DNA from: Bullera alba
Taxonomy: Eukaryota; Basidiomycota; Tremellomycetes; Tremellales; Bulleraceae
Direction: 5' to 3'
DNA length: 64,000 nucleotides
Assembly (NCBI GenBank): GCA_001600095.1
Contig: BCIX01000003.1
Coordinates: forward strand, 496,001-560,000
Part shown: piece by piece, positions 63,960 through 64,000 of the stretch
How positions within the stretch are numbered: the first letter of the stretch is position 1
Layout: each line of letters opens with the position of its first letter
The notes under the pieces: model-generated
Databases searched by the model: none
Told to the model about the DNA's origin: nothing
Seen by the model: only the letters and a program-made list of their open reading frames with translations
Translations under genes and position numbers: made by a program

Positions 63960-64000
63960 AGCTGTCGACGAAGATATACGACCTTGAACCTTGTTAGCGA

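Overview
This window looks like nuclear DNA of a basidiomycete yeast-like fungus, most likely a Tremellomycete (Cryptococcus/Kwoniella/Tremella-like). The reasons are: closely packed protein genes on both strands; many short introns, mostly 45-65 nt, with GT(G/A)(A/N)GT donors, CTGAC/CTAAC/CTGAT branch sites and TAG/CAG acceptors; mixed AT/GC codon use; and single-copy eukaryotic housekeeping genes whose exons join into full-length conserved proteins. I saw no rRNA, tRNA, CRISPR, bacterial operon or obvious transposon. All gene models were spliced by eye, so exon edges are inferred.

Layout: 0-7 kb (all +) has an RS-rich SCI1-like protein, an unknown protein and a FRAY/OSR1-type STE20 kinase. 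8-16 kb (+) has ERG27 (sterol 3-ketoreductase) and MON2 (Golgi/endosome traffic). 16-20 kb (-) has a Cys3-like bZIP factor and SOF1 (18S rRNA processing). 20-28 kb (+) has XPB helicase and MSH2. 28-29.5 kb (-) has a CIA30-type complex I assembly factor, divergent from the MAPKK PBS2 (+, 30-32.7 kb). RPL27 (-) is divergent from ATG13 (+, 35-38.6 kb). 38.8-41.6 kb (-) is the most unusual part: two adjacent diverged paralogs with an acidic N-terminus and a C-terminal pair of Cx2Cx6C half-sites split by a long loop. 42-45.6 kb (-) has an unknown acidic protein and 3-phosphoglycerate dehydrogenase. 46-48 kb (+) has UTP15. 48.8-60 kb (+) has an 11-kb gene for a giant low-complexity protein with a PH-like segment. 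The window ends with RIB7 (-) divergent from GNL1 (+).

The genes form no pathway cluster. Ribosome production is well represented (SOF1, UTP15, RPL27, possibly GNL1), as are genome maintenance (XPB, MSH2) and stress/nutrient signalling (PBS2, ATG13, the FRAY-like kinase). Points worth a second look are the zinc-cluster-like paralog pair, the giant repeat protein, and several splicing oddities: start-codon-only first exons, a 13-nt microexon, a very distant branch site, a possible recursive splice site, and a terminal intron that restores a conserved C-terminus.
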